Source: Balamuthia mandrillaris
Taxonomy: Eukaryota > Discosea > Longamoebia > Balamuthiidae
Assembly: GCA_031835245.1 (NCBI GenBank)
Contig: JAVKOQ010000014.1
Span: 209,001 to 273,000 of the forward strand
Length of the DNA: 64,000 bases
Direction: 5' to 3'
Shown here: piece by piece, positions 11,801 through 25,233 of the stretch
Position numbering within the stretch: the stretch's first letter is position 1
Layout of the letters: each line of letters begins with the position of its first letter
Translations under genes and position numbers: made by a program
The notes under the pieces: model-generated
Seen by the model: the letters and a program-made list of their open reading frames with translations, nothing else
Databases searched by the model: none
Told to the model about the DNA's origin: nothing

Positions 11801-14800
11801 GAGTCTTCTTCGTTCTCAGCGCACAATCGCAAGTACAGCTCCAGGTCTTGCATTCTTTCCTCCTTCAGCACATCGTCCTCTGCTGTTGCTTTGCTGAGGA
11901 ATGAACGAATCACGTCTTGAACGAAGTACTTCCCACCGTGTGAATTTTTCTCTATCTCCTTCTCTCGACATAGCGCTATCATCCAACGAACGGCCAGATG
12001 CAATCCTCTCTCTTTCTCCTTTTCGTCTTCTTTCTCTTTCGCCTTCTCGTTCTGGTCTTTTTTGACAATGGCTGAAACCAGTTGTGTGACAGAATCGGTC
12101 CGAAGACGTGCCAGCAAGTCTTCTATCGACAAGTTCATATTCAGTTGAAAGAGGAAGATGCACAGCATGCTGTCGAACTGCATCCGTGCTAACGCATTCT
12201 TCACCTCTTCTTCCTCAATAAGAAGCTGCAGTAGGGCTTGTCTCTCTGGCATCCTTTGTCTCAGCTCCCTGAAGCATTTACACCAGTTGAGCAGCAGTTC
12301 TTGCTCTTCTTCTTTCTCTCGGCTTCGGTCAATGATGATGTCCTTCGTCAAACGAGTCCACAACTGGTCGATGGCAAGCCGACAAGCAAAGCCATGCAAA
12401 GCACGAGGGGTGGGCACTGCAGGCAGATCCTTCGTCACCGTGGCGACATCTGGCAGTGGTTCTCGCAGATGTTGCAAAGGGCCAAGACAGAGGGCAAAAA
12501 AGGCCAAGCAAGGTTGATCAAACTGTCGACTGATGAACAGGCCCAATACGGCCTCCTTTGACGTCCCGCGAATGGCTGACATTGAATCAAGCACCAAGCC
12601 GTACAGATCCATCCATGGCGACGTTATGTTGTTGCCAAGCTTTAATGTTCTTTGAACAAAGTTTTGCTTGAAGAGGAGGTAGAGAGATGGTTGGGAATGG
12701 ATGAAGCGTAACACAGAGAGAAAGTTGTGGTCTGTCAACTCCGCCAGTTTGTGGTGCACGTCCACAGCGGTCCGTTGTTGGGAGGCCAAACCAGTGATGG
12801 CTTGCTGCATTAGCGTCATGATCCTCTCCTCCAAGTCTTCATACATCGGGAAGGAAGCCGGATTGGCCCTCCTCTCTCCCGTCGCGAAGCGGACCCGCAC
12901 TGATTCGCGGCGACGCTCCAAAAGGTTGTCCAGAGGAGGGGGTTCCAAGCAGCCGATCATCATCCTAATCAAGCGTCGCATCATGGTAACGCTCATTTGT
13001 CCCTCTTCGCTGCTCTCTTGTTCCACGGTCGAAGCCAAAACTACGGTCTCCAAAGAGTGGAAGGACCACAAGGGTTGAAGAATCTGGATGAGCTGAGCCT
13101 CCAGAAGGAAACGCAGTGAGGAACAAACTGTCTGCACCAAGCTGCTGAACAGTTGACCCATGGCTACCGCTTCGCAGGATTCTCTCACCACAGCGTGCAG
13201 CAATGGTCCTGACCAAGTGTGAACAAATCGTTCCAAAATGGCTTCGTAGAGGTATGAATGAGAGCGGAACAGCTCCCTCATAAAGTCAAAGCGTTCCTGT
13301 TTGCTACTTTGAGGGCTGTAGAAGGCTTTGCTGGCTTTGAGTTTGTTGAGAAGAATGGTACGAGAGGGACGGAAAGCAAAGCAGTGTTTGCGCAGCAGGT
13401 CGAAGAACATGTGGGAGAAGGCCGCTTTGGTAGAAGCAAAGGATGCTGCCTTGCCCACGTCCAATCCAAAAGCCTTGGCGATCCACATTCGTCCATCTAC
13501 TTGGGCTGAATGGTGCTGCTGCGATCCCGGTGCTTTCTGTGGTTCCACATCAAAGATGGAAGCAGATAAAGAAGCGGAGGAAGAGTACAAAGACATGCAA
13601 TCTCCAAGACCAGCGGCAGTAGTGGTTGTCTCCAATCCTAAATGGTCCACGTACAAAAAGTCCCATCCATTCAAGTACACTGCGGGATAGCAGGCATGTT
13701 TGCTCACGCTCATCTCTGGCGGGAAGTGGAGGATGATCACTGCTAGACGATCGTTCAAAAGGTGTCTGTCCAAGAACGTGCGAAGCATGTTGACCTGGTT
13801 GGTGGAGCACTCGTACATGTCTGCCACGCACACCAGCAAGGCCTTCGCTGCGCTCTCCTCCACAAACTCTTTTATCACATTCTCGCATTCCTTGCTTGAA
13901 GACAGCGTATGCAGACACATCAGCTGAAACTCTCGTTTAGTTTCCTTCTTCGTCTGTTGTTGTTCACCTTCGGCTTCTTTCGGAAGACAAAGTCTAAAGG
14001 CCTCTTTGATGAAAAATTGAAGAAGAACCTGATCGTGATGCACTCGCAGCAGCTCTCCGCTGGTTCTGGTGTAGACGCACCACTTGTTAGTAGTATGGTC
14101 TTGCACGTATTCCTTCATGCGATAAGCTCTGTTGAGAAACTGCAGGAAGCGCATCACACTGAGGTGCTCTTGATTGGCAAAGTACTCTGTGACGTAGTTG
14201 GCAGGCAACATTCTGCACGAAAACAGAATTTCCGGTCGAGCCAGTTGAAGCAGCCGAAAGTTTAGTCTGCGCAGCGTTGCTCTTATGCCATTGTTGGAGA
14301 AAAGTACATCGCCGGACTGTCTTTCAGTGGTGCTCATGCCCCTTCTACCATCAATCTCTTCCTCTTCATCCGCAAAGTCGGGATATTCCTCATCTACTTC
14401 GTTTTCATTTTTCTTCTCTTGGTCGCCATCCTTTACAAGCTTGAAATCCTCTTCCATAGCCAGCAACTCTGTTGCTTCTTCTCTGTCAGCTTCCTCGCCT
14501 TTTGGAAGAGGCAATGGAGCAACGGATGACGCAGAAGCAGGTACTGAGAAAGGAGGAGGAAAGTCGAGCGTGGTGGTGCATTGCTGCGAACTGTGTTGAA
14601 CCGCATTTAGCAACAGGGAAGCTGTTGTCTCTTGTGGTACCAATCCATACAGCAGCCTTCGTCCGCCAGCTCCGTCGTGCACCCTCTCCACAAAGTCCTC
14701 CAATCCATCTTCAATGATGTCCAACATGCTCACACTCTTCGAACCTCCGTCTTTGGTACTCACCGCCACTTCCTTCCATTTTCGCAAAGCAACAGCGTGC

Positions 14801-17800
14801 TTCAAACCATCCGATACAGAGAGAATGTACTTCTCGAAGCGATTAAGGAAGGGTAACGGCGTGTCTTTGAGGGTGGACATGGGCACATGCACTATCACCC
14901 AGAAGTTTGGATGGACCATGCAAGGCCGGGAGTAGGAGCCTATCGCCACGTTGGCGTAGTATTGGTACTCCGTCTTCTTGGCTTCCTGTTGTCCTTCTTC
15001 TGTTTCCTCCTCGTTGAAGTATAGTCCCCTTCCTCTGCTCTCCTTCTGCTTTTGTTTAGGTGAGGTAGCAGTATCAGAAGAGTGGGCTTGACTCTCGCTC
15101 CTCAAAACGGTGAAGTGGCGGTTGAAGACATCGTAAAAGCAGCTGTAAATGGAGGCTGCATTGACCAACACCACCGTCCTTCCCTCCGACATGGCCGTCT
15201 TCACCTTCAAAATCGCGTTCATCCGCGCAAACTCGTTGTTATCCTCCGCAAAGTCTCCCATGTGACAAAACTCCACTTCGTCCGCTTTGCATATCCCCAT
15301 CCACAACAACAGCGACAACGAAGCTCCACTGTCCGTTGGATCCAACACCATAGTGTAGCGGAATGCCGCTGTATTGGGGTTTTCTCCCTTTTCCAGTCGT
15401 TCCCCAAGGCTCTGCTCTAACAGAGGAATACATGACTGCCATTCTATGTCTGAAGGAAACGCCCAAGCTAGGTCGCCATGGGTTTGCAAGGCTTTGTTGA
15501 CCTCGTGGAACCACATGCGAATCAGCCGACGATGAGACTCCCCGTCGATGCCGTTGAAGTTGCGTTGAAGTCCCATTAACAAGGCTTCTCTGGTCAGTTG
15601 GAAGTCTTCCCCTTGGCTTGTGCAATGCTTTCGCAGGAAACGCAGCAGGTACACAAAGTCTCGCAGGTGGAACAGGTTTGGGCAGGTCTTCTCAGCAAAC
15701 TCATTGCTCCTCTCGAACGCCTTGCACAGTGCATCCAGAATGGAGGCATTCAACGGAGATAACCCATCTTCCTGTGAACCTCCTTTTCTCCTTACCCTCC
15801 CGTTTCTTCCTCCATGAGAGCCACACACACATCCTGCGGCGAGGGCTCTCAGGTCGTTGTGCGAAGGAGCTGATTGGAAGAGCTGCAATGCTCGATTGGT
15901 CTTTGCCGCGTCCAGAGGTTTGTTGGCCAGAATGACGGTGGGAACCTTGGCGTGGTCCATGTGATAGTGGATGACCTTCATGGAACTGCTGTTCTCCGGC
16001 AGGTTGCCCTCGTCCAGAAGGACGGTGCTACGCACGGAACATTGCTCGGGATCTTGGTCTCCTTCGAAGGTCCTTTGTCTGCTGATAGCCGACTGGTAGA
16101 TGGCCTCTATCTCCGTGTCAGTTGAATGACGAGAGCACTGGTAACGGAACGGGTAGAGGTGATGAAGCTTTCTGTAGAGCCCACGATCGGATTGCTTGCC
16201 TTTCATGTTGTCCACCGCGATAGTGAAGCTCAACGTCTTGGAGCAACCAGGAGGCCCCACAATGATCAGCGGGATCTTGGCATCGATGCAGATGACCGTG
16301 CACCACAAGTTTTCCAGCAGAGCATCCGTTCTGGCAATGCCCGCTGGGATGTTGGTCTTCTCGTACAAATGCTTCATGCAGTCCATGATGGTTTGGCGGT
16401 AGTTCCACCATTCTGCTGGACAGCCCGATTGCTTCAAAAGGGTTCCCATTTGCTCCTCAAAGTCTTGTCTGCTGAACGCCGCAGCGGATGATGATGATCC
16501 TCCTTCTTTCTCTTTCTCCTTCAACAAAGCCTCTGCTGGTGTGAGCAAACGAAAGTAGTAGCTCATGGTGATAGACATGATCAACGCCAACCAGTGCAAG
16601 TTCTCGGGTGAAAGAGTCTCTTTGCGCAGCACGAATGGACGGTAGGTGAAGTACTTGTAGAGCTGAACCACTCGCATGATGTCTCGAATGCTGACATGAA
16701 CGCGATGAATGTTGGCTCTTCGCACAAACTCCTGCCCAAACAAGATAAACCTTTGCAGGGCAAGACGCACTTCCTCGCTGCCAATGTCATAGCGCACATC
16801 CATCAAGACACGAACGAAGTTGTGTTCCTGTGGTGCGTCCATCGCTCGGAAATCCAACAAAAGCTCTTCCATTGAACGAGGAGGAGGTCGCACCGCGAAT
16901 ACCTCATCGCTCTCCTCGCTCGTTGCTAGCCCAGTGAAGTCCACATGTGTTGTTGCTTCTTCTTGCAAGATTGGAACGAAAGGATTCATCGCAGCCACCC
17001 AAAAGATGTTGCTTGGCAAAACCTCTCCATCCAAGGAATGGTCCACGAAGATCTCTTTGAGGACTCCCATAATGTTGGTAGCGTTGAACTCATCCACAAA
17101 CACCACCACTGTCGCTCCTCCGCCGCCTTCCATCATACGAGTGCAGTCCTCTAGTTGGTTGGCGGTTTGGAAGATGGGTTGCAGCTCCGCATGGAGCCTT
17201 TCTTGGGTGTACTTCTGGTGCATGGTAATGCGATGGAAGAGATTGACAAAGCGGGCGTTGACTAACTCTTCTGCAAGTTGTTTGACTTGGTCCACATTCT
17301 TCACTGTGGTTCGCCATTCTCCTTCCACGCCTCCGCCCACAGCAGGAACCGTGGCTCCATCGCTCGAACCTGCTCCTGCTCCGCTGGAAGGAGAAGAGGA
17401 AGAAGGCGATGATGACGATGGTGGATGAGGTTGTGAGCGTTCCACCCGAGCCAGTAGATGTGTCCGCTTGATGAGAGAATAATTGGCCAAAAGGGCTCGA
17501 ATGCGAGCTTCCAACCTACCGGCCATCAACTCCATGCTGCTAGTCGCCGTTGCCACAGCCACACCTTCGGCTTCATCTTTCTCTTGTTCTTCTGCCAAGG
17601 CACGGGCATCATCCTCAGCTTGAGCCAACTCACATAGAGCATCCAATGCTGCCAACAGCTGATGGCTTCTTGGATGGGAGCCACATTCCTTCAACGCCGC
17701 CAATCTATCATCTCTGTCGACTTTGGGTGCTGACTGGCGAGCAATTTCTTCCATAAGGAAGGTTCTCATCTCGAAGAGCAAATCAGGCACCAACTGGGAG

Positions 17801-20800
17801 TCAGAGTTGACGATAACGGAATAGAGGTTCAGCATTTCCGTCTTGCCCACGCCGGTGTCGCCAGACAGCACAACGTTCATCCGGATGCGTCGCTTCTCGT
17901 TTAAAATGAGCAGCTTCACCGCAAAGTCTGGCGTCAAGACATATCCCTGTTGCTCTACGATCCTCCACATCTTGTCCGTTCGCGTCAAGCCTAATCCATG
18001 AGCGATCTTCACTCTCAATTGCTCCGGAAAGGCGAAAGCATCCGCTAAGCTGAGTACACTTGTTTTGGGCACCGATATTGGCGTATCCCTACCTCCTTCC
18101 AATGGCCGCAAATCCAACACGTCGATATCTGCCCAGTGACCATCGAAAGAGCGAGAGGTAAGAACGGGAGGGTTGACAGAGATATTCTCTCGCAGCTGTC
18201 TCTCACACAGCCTTCCGCACTCTGCCAAGAACAACTCCAACAAACAATCGATAGGAGTGCTCTCCACGTCAACCTGTTGTTTAACCAAGCTCTGTAGGCT
18301 TTGCACCCGTTCTTTCATCCAACGGCATCTGTCCGCCAAAAGCTTCAGAAAGCTTCTTTGGTGAAGAGGTAAGGCCGGCAAGTCTATTCCATACTTGGTA
18401 CGCAGAAAATCAAATATGGCGTTCAGATCTTCCTCTCTTACTGCCGTTCCAGCCTCTGCTGCGGCATAGGCTTGCAGAACGTTATCGTACATTGTCAAAA
18501 CCTTCACGTTTCTTCCAAACTTTCCGTTGTAATATGACGCGAAGAAGCTATGTGCTAAGCGAACGTCTGCATCTATGTCAAGCGTTGGGCTTCCTTCTCG
18601 TTGTGGTTGTTGTGGCATAGAGAAGAAAGTCTCGGCAGCATGATTCACTGCAGGCAACTGAGAAAGCACTTTCTGCAAAGAAGAAGCGTGAACAAAGTGC
18701 TTGTCGTGATCAGGAGCAGCTGCCAATTCCACAAAGATATGCCATTGATCACCGGCGTGGATCTTTTCCATGTCTCCAGTGGACTCGTCCCATAACATTC
18801 CCCAAAAGATGAACAACTCCAAAAAGCGACCAACCACTGCCAAAGGCGCGTATGCTGACATGTTTAAGTGCACTCCAATCGTCCGTACCGAAGAAGATGT
18901 CGATGAAGAAGAAGCGAGGTTGCGATACATAGCGATGAACTTGGAAGGAACAAAGCTTTCCGTGATGCTCACTGTCATCCAATGATCTAGACTTTCTTCT
19001 CCCTGGTGTTGCAACTCTTCTCGTCGTTTACGAATGAGGTGAGACTTGCCTGAACATGGAGGCCACATGTGACATTCCAAAGATCGCAACTTCATCCGTT
19101 GCCTCACCATCCTAGGAAGCAACAGCCTATGATTCTGCCTCAGATCCACTTCCGAGATGACTCGGCTTGCATCGTAGCTCTCCTTCTCCAAGAAGGAGAA
19201 CACCTCCACGCCAATCTTCTGCAAGAATATCAGACGAACCAACCCTCCTCCTCTTCCCTCGCTCTCCTTTGGCTCCGCGAATGGATCGTCGTCGTTGTGG
19301 TGATCCACAGCACATTGATGAGATGCCCACTTAATGAGCGCCTCTCTTCCTCTGATTGACAAAGCATCCACCCCCACCAAAAAGAACTCCGCCGAAGGAA
19401 AGGCTTGAACACAGCGCAGAAAGCGATGAAGCTCGTTCAAGTCCAAATTATCTTTGCAGTATAGCACTTGAGCGGGATGGATTGGGGTTGTAGTCAATGT
19501 GATGAACAGACGAAACATCTCCCATCCGTCCATTTCGTATGCCGTTACTACCACTGGCGGCTTTCCATTTACTTCCTCTTCATCATCACTTTCGCCTACT
19601 CTAATTTCTTCTTCTAATTGGCTGAGAGCGCGTCCTGCAATATCTAATCGTTCTCCCGCTGTCACTGATGCCTTGCTATCTTCCAAAGTGCTAAGCACTC
19701 CCCTTACCTCCTCCGTGATTGTGGTCCGCACTGCCTCTCGCCATCTCTTCTCTGCATCTTCGTCTTCCCACCGCAGTACATCAGGGAAACAGGCCCAGAA
19801 AAACGGCGATAGCAAATCTACTGCTTTTGTTGCTTTGCTGTTTTTCTCGTTAGCGCCCTGTACATGTTCCAAAGACTTGAGACTAGCCATCATGCGGGAC
19901 ATCTGCCTCTGATCCAACCATAACAAACGAGGGTAGTTATTGTAGGCACGTTCCAGCTGTCTCGTCCAAAGTTCTAACTTCTCTTCAAGCTCTTGGGTCA
20001 TTCTTTGGTAAGCATTGGCGGACAAGTCCTGATCTCCTTGGTTCAACCTGTCGTCAGCGCCTTGAAAGTCAGGATGCCCCTTTGCCTCCAGCTGCAACCT
20101 CAGCTTGTGGGCTTGGTCGGCCAAGCGGAAGATCTCTACAAATTCGTTGAGCTGTCTCAGTCGCTCCTCGTCCACGATGGAGCTCTGATTGACAAACACC
20201 GCGATTCCTCGGATGAGGTCCTGCAGATGGGAAAACGGAATCTTGTGTTCCACTTTCTTCTGCTGTATGCCTCTTCCTTGTTGCGATTGTGTGCCTCCTT
20301 CAGTGAAGCACAAGCAAAAGTCATCTCCACTCGGATGCAATGCCAAACGACTTTGATAGTATCCCGTTGCGAACAGTCGCGCAATGTATGCAAGGGCCGT
20401 GTCTAGAGTCAATCCGCTGGTGCGAGCGAACCACACCCTCACTTGCGGTAGATGCTCCAACAACTTTCTCACCTCGTCTAACTGGCTGTCCACTGCCGAG
20501 CCCAACCGCTCCTTCACTTCTTTGCAAAATTGGGTCAGGTTCTCCTTTCCTCTCTCTCGACGACTCGCCGCCGTCCTCAGAAGGTCCACCAATGGGGAAA
20601 ACAGCCGATGAGCCGCTAGCAAGCTGTTCAGCACTCCCAAACCAAACTCATAACCTTGAAGATCACCGCTCAAAAAGTTGATGCTCTGCTCAAAGTCTTG
20701 TTGCTGACTCAGGAAGGCCACTAACTCCTCTACGTCCGTCGCTGCCTTGAAGTAATCCAGCTGTTTTGGATCCAACTCTGCCAGGGCTGCGCGTATCGGC

Positions 20801-23800
20801 CGAAGCAAGCCAGGAACTTGGGAGAGTAATACTTGATCTTTGTGTTCCTGCAGCAGTGGTTCCGCTGTCCTTTGGAGTAGTTGGATGTGAGCAAGGCACA
20901 GCTGATGTTTTTGCATGAAGTCAAAGAGAAAAGGAAGATGGTCGGCGTAGTCAAGCAGATTGAGGGCATCGGAGAGCCGGTTGACGAGCTGGGCTGAATC
21001 TTCAGTCGTGTAGGACGCCGAAAGGTTGAAGAAAGCAGCGCTGGAAACATAAGTTTGCTTTAAATGAGAGACGAGAAAATAGAAGAGAGCTGAGAAAGTT
21101 AAACGCACGCGATGTTGAGTTCATCAGAGAGATCTCTTTTTTGCTTGCTGAGCAAGTAGACAGGTTCTATTGCTCCTAAATTCTGTTCATCCAACTTGGT
21201 AAGTTTTTCCAGAAATTTGGCTGTTTCGGCTATCATCTCTGATGCGTGGCCCGCTTCTAATGGCTTTTATAAAACGGTAAATGGATGTGCTTCAAGAGGA
21301 AACAGAGAGATAAGAACGAAAAGCTTGAAATAATACCTTTCCGTCAAGTTTCTTCATGATGTGCATCTCGCTGATCCGAAAAATAGCGCTCCGTTTGGTC
21401 AAGAACAATGCAAGAGTGGCTACGTCTTTCTCTTCTAACCCAAACTCTTCTAATTGTTCCACTGCATCCTGAACCGCCGTCTCCCAATCAGCCAACGTCG
21501 CTTTCTCAAAATTCGGTTCCTGCACTTCCTCCACATCTTTCACTCGCTTGGAACGTAGCCAACGAGCCAGATGAGAACATTCGTCCAATCGTGTCCGCAG
21601 AGAGGACCAGTCTTCTTTGAACTGGCGCACTTCCTCTGCGATTTCTTCGGACAGAAGCTCCCATTTGACATAAAGGTTGAGACTGGGTAGGATAGCTTGC
21701 AACTGCTTCGATGTAATTAGCTTTAGTGTCAGGTGTTCATCAATGTATCGTTGAATCGGTGCCTTCAGCTGTTAATTTGATTTGAAAAGGAACCAAAGAA
21801 AACATCACAGAAAAAGAAGAACACGAAGAAAGGTCTTAGGGTTATATCAACAGAAATAATAGACAGATGTGATGGATAAGCTACCTCAAAAAACGCTTCT
21901 GAATATAGAACAAGAAACTTCACGTTAGCCTCAGGCTGATCCTCCTCAATCTGCAAACAAACTGCAGTGGAGGGAGGGAGAGCATAATGACAGTCAGGTA
22001 ACAACTGTTTTATCTGATGACACACCGAAATCCAGCACAGCAGCGAGACACACGTCTTGGCGGCGGTTGGTTTCCCCACTTCAGACATGAAGCTTCGAAT
22101 CAATTCGTTGATGACTTGTGGAGCATTGGCGAACCGAGACTTGAGGGTGGTAAGCTTCTTTTCTACTGCGACATCAGCTACAGCTTTGGCCAGCAGCTCG
22201 TACAGCCCAGGAAGAGAGGTAGAATCTCCGAGGTGGTGTTCTCTTATGTAGTTACTTTCCAGACGAGAAAGTTGATCAACGCAATCTTTCAAATCGATGG
22301 ATGGGAAGCTCTGATATGAATGTTTTTGGTTACGTAGGGTGCCTGATTAGTTATAATCATCGACGACGTACAAGAGCAACGCGGCGGGGAAGTACCTTGA
22401 AAGCTTTTCGTATCAATTGTAGGCATTGCTCGTCATCTGGAGAGAATTGACAGGCATAGGTGCGGCACGAGCCACTCATCAGTAGCGTAAACGGTGAGAG
22501 CAGAGTATCCTTATTGTAGGAATGGTATCGAGACCTTTGACGAGCTTGTCCCTGTGCATCAATGATGGTGATGAAAGGTTCAAGCGCCATTTTTAGGTCC
22601 TTGTTTGTGTCATCATTGGAGATGATAAAAAACTTTTCCAACAAGTTGGCTCTGTCTTTGTCTAAGCTGCTTCCGCGAATGCAACTTATCAACAAGGATC
22701 TGAAGAACTTCTGTCTGCTCGCTATTGCTGGCAACCTGGCTCACATTTGTTTAAGAACGAATAAGTGCACAAGAAGAGCTACACTCAAACCAAAATTATA
22801 CCTGCAATAATTGGCGGCATTTAGATTGCGTAAGTGGCTACAAGCCACCGCCAAGCTACCTATCGCCGCATCTAGGTCTTTATTTGAAGTGTTGGCTTCA
22901 AACTGGCTAAACATGGCTTTCAGGGCAGCCTCTCCAACGTCCGGGGCCACGCGCTCCATAAAATACTCCAAGAATCCTTGTAGAAAGGCAGTACGCCACT
23001 TATAGTAGCATTGCAAGGTGGCCACCATGGCCGCCCACCTGCAAGCCTCTGGGGCTCGGTCGCCCGTTCCCCAGTGCGCCAGTTTGGAGACAGCCCGACC
23101 TGTTATCATAACATTGTTAATTTTATGTCAAGTAACAACAAAAAACCAGAGACAACCATGTATAGCAGCAGAAAGCTTGCGTAAATCTTCGTCCGATAAG
23201 TCCACCGATTGATGTAGAAACTGCCGAATGGCTACCTGCACTTCATCTGCCCAATCCTATATTGCAGATGTAAAAAACAACAGAAAATAAGAGATCGAAT
23301 AAAGAAGAACAACATTCCTGGACGATGTAAGCGTACTCACCAGTAGTTTGATAGTGGAAATCAAAACACTCAACAGCAACTGCAAGCCATCCCGTAAACG
23401 AGTGACGCCCATCAACGTGGCCTTGTAGTTACCTCGCTCAACTAGCAATCTCGTCAGACGAACCTCCCTCGTAGCGCCATATTTGTTTATCAACAAAGGC
23501 CAGAAGGAGCACCACTGATCCGTGCAGTTCCTCCGTAGCTGATACTCCTGAGAGGAGGCTGAGCGAACTGCCATCACGGCCAAGTATATGACTATCATGT
23601 CCACCTCGAATGCGAGCAGCTGGTCTACATCGACGTTATAACCTTGTTCAAAATGAACAGGAGCCAACACTCGTAAAGCGTCACTGGCGCAGAGAGAATG
23701 ATGTATCTCTGCGAAGCAACGTTGGTTCGTTCGGTACAGCGTCGAGAGTAGTTTGACGCAGTCATTGTCGCTCTCTTGGAAAAGAGTGTGGAGCTTGCTC

Positions 23801-23921
23801 ATACATGCCTGCTCAAACAGTTGCTTTGCAGTCGTGACAACATAGTGGTAGTGTTTGTGTCTAGTGTGCTTGTTTCAGTTAAAGTGGAAGAAAGTGAATG
23901 CTCTGCTCATGTCAAGTGATG

Positions 23922-23962
<41 letters not shown>

Positions 23963-24609
23963 CGAGAGAGGGAAGAGAGTGGTAACAAACCTTTTAAACA
24001 CGCAGTAACACCATAATACAAGAAGCAGGTCGTTGGTGCTGGCGACCCACTCTAAAAGTACTTGCGCTAGTTCCTCCGTGCTACGTTGCGAGGGAGAAGA
24101 AACGTCCTCAAACCTTTTGAACGCAACATGAAGCTTCTGAAAGGTTTCAGCATGAGTGTTGGTAGTAGCAGTAGAGGCCGTCGTCAAAAAGGTTCGCAGC
24201 GGTGCTACGTCGTAGTCTACGTTTGTTCCAAAGAGGTAGGTCGCCGCCAAGCCTTTTGCTCTGCTCAAAAAGCCCTCTTTGTTGCTTTCTTTGTGTGCGA
24301 TCTCTTCGTGAGTAACCTCTGAGGAGGAGAAGGCACCGTCACGCTGTGGTTCCTCGGTTGACAGAGCTGAAGCGGGTGGTGCTTCCACGTCCACAACAAC
24401 CGACTGGGGGTCGATCGTGTCTCTCTCTACAAAAGCGTTGTGTGCGGTGGAAAGTTGCAGTACAAGCAAGGAGAAAAGAAGGAAGACGAGCAAAGGTTAC
24501 CTTTCTCAGCAGGGTCCCATGGATCTTTCTTTTGTTGCTTTTTCTCCTTCTTCTTGTCTTTCTTGTTTTCTTTCTTGCCCTTCTTGTCGTGCTTCCTACG
24601 TCGCTCCAT
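5872..24609 (-). CDS. giant RNF213/mysterin-like AAA+ protein fused to a USP deubiquitinase and a SAM-like domain
   Basis: Thirteen exons (24501-24609, 23991-24426, 23341-23860, 23157-23256, 22802-23099, 22396-22735, 21885-22310, 21337-21768, 21109-21263, 9109-21040, 7051-8999, 6733-6976, 5872-6525) join in phase to 5864 residues. After a Lys-rich N terminus and helical arm there are two AAA+ modules. The first has Walker A GDTGVGKT (about 2000) and Walker B VVVFVDEFNA (about 2255). The second has Walker A VGPPGCSKT (about 2536) and Walker B LLDEGNLPE (about 2615). Order and wording match RNF213 AAA3/AAA4 (…DNMKG, IFVDHSLDGEVLPSNI). A C-terminal USP domain follows: Cys box GLVNLGNTCWLNAVLQCL (Cys about 5379, codon 7611-7613), two CxxC-like zinc pairs (CTSAEC, CDAC), and His box ETGHNYARVY…WYLFDD (His about 5657). 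Residues about 5806-5864 resemble a SAM domain. I see no RING or RZ finger. Intron 9000-9108 joins the parts at phase 0. Two adjacent genes remain possible, but no start codon or terminator is evident between them. Confidence 0.82.
6526..6732 (-). repeat. intron filled by a (TTTG)n tetranucleotide array inside the USP domain
   Basis: About 34 copies of TTTG (about 6533-6671) occupy the last intron of the giant gene. On the sense strand this is (CAAA)n running up to the acceptor GATAG, so the acceptor has no pyrimidine tract. The splice (TGT | CATCAT) is supported because it rebuilds the USP string LYAICHHSGNLETGHNY. Confidence 0.9.
9109..21040 (-). other. single 11.9-kb exon of the giant AAA+ gene
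   Basis: This exon is open for 11,932 nt (3977 codons). It carries both AAA+ modules and the long helical region that follows them. The other exons of the same gene are 100-1949 nt, and neighbouring genes have an intron roughly every 100-700 nt. Both edges have GT-AG sites in matching phase (2 at its 5' side, 0 at its 3' side). Confidence 0.9.
23927..23972. repeat. (GA)n microsatellite (sense CT) in an intron of the giant gene
   Basis: A GA-rich run lies in the intron 23861-23990. It reads as CT on the coding strand. Confidence 0.9.
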
Positions 24610-24903
24610 AGCAGCTGCGAAGGTCCAATGAAAGACTTCGCAGTCTTCTCTTTGTTATGCCCCAGGGAGCAATCCACCCTTTTGTTTTTCGCTTTTACTC
24701 AATACAAAAAATTCAAAAATGGGTGGGGCATGCTACACGATAGGAACTAATTCAATTCATTAAAGTCCAGCCAGGGCTCTTCCTTACCGTGGACAGAATT
24801 TGTACGCCACCGATGCAAATAAAAAGCCACCGAAGCGTTACCCATTCACCCTGAAGTCGGAATCTGTAATGTGTTGGCCATGTGGTTTCAACTTGGCTTA
24901 AAA

Positions 24904-25192
24904 TCAGCGCAGTGCACTCTGAAAGAAAGGGTAATGAAGGGCCTGCCAAAGTTGCGCTGCCTTAGAATGTTCCTCAAATCGAACATGTGGAAGAAGGCGA
25001 GGGCGTACCTCGGTAGCAGAAGGCCTTTTATTTGGGTTATACTGGAGTAGGTCGTGCAGCAGTTGAAGCGCTTCAAGAGAGGCTTGTGGAAGTGCGTCTG
25101 CCAATTTTTCCATTACAGGCCTGTGATCTACCCCTCCCTTGCAACAAGAAAAACTTAATTATTGAATTGCAGGGAGATGATAGGCTGTGCAG

Positions 25193-25233
<41 letters not shown>

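Noticed and set aside
10407-15935. Many + strand open frames of 60-200 codons opposite the giant exon
   Set aside because: Shadows of the GC-balanced 12-kb coding exon on the other strand; none shows domain motifs.
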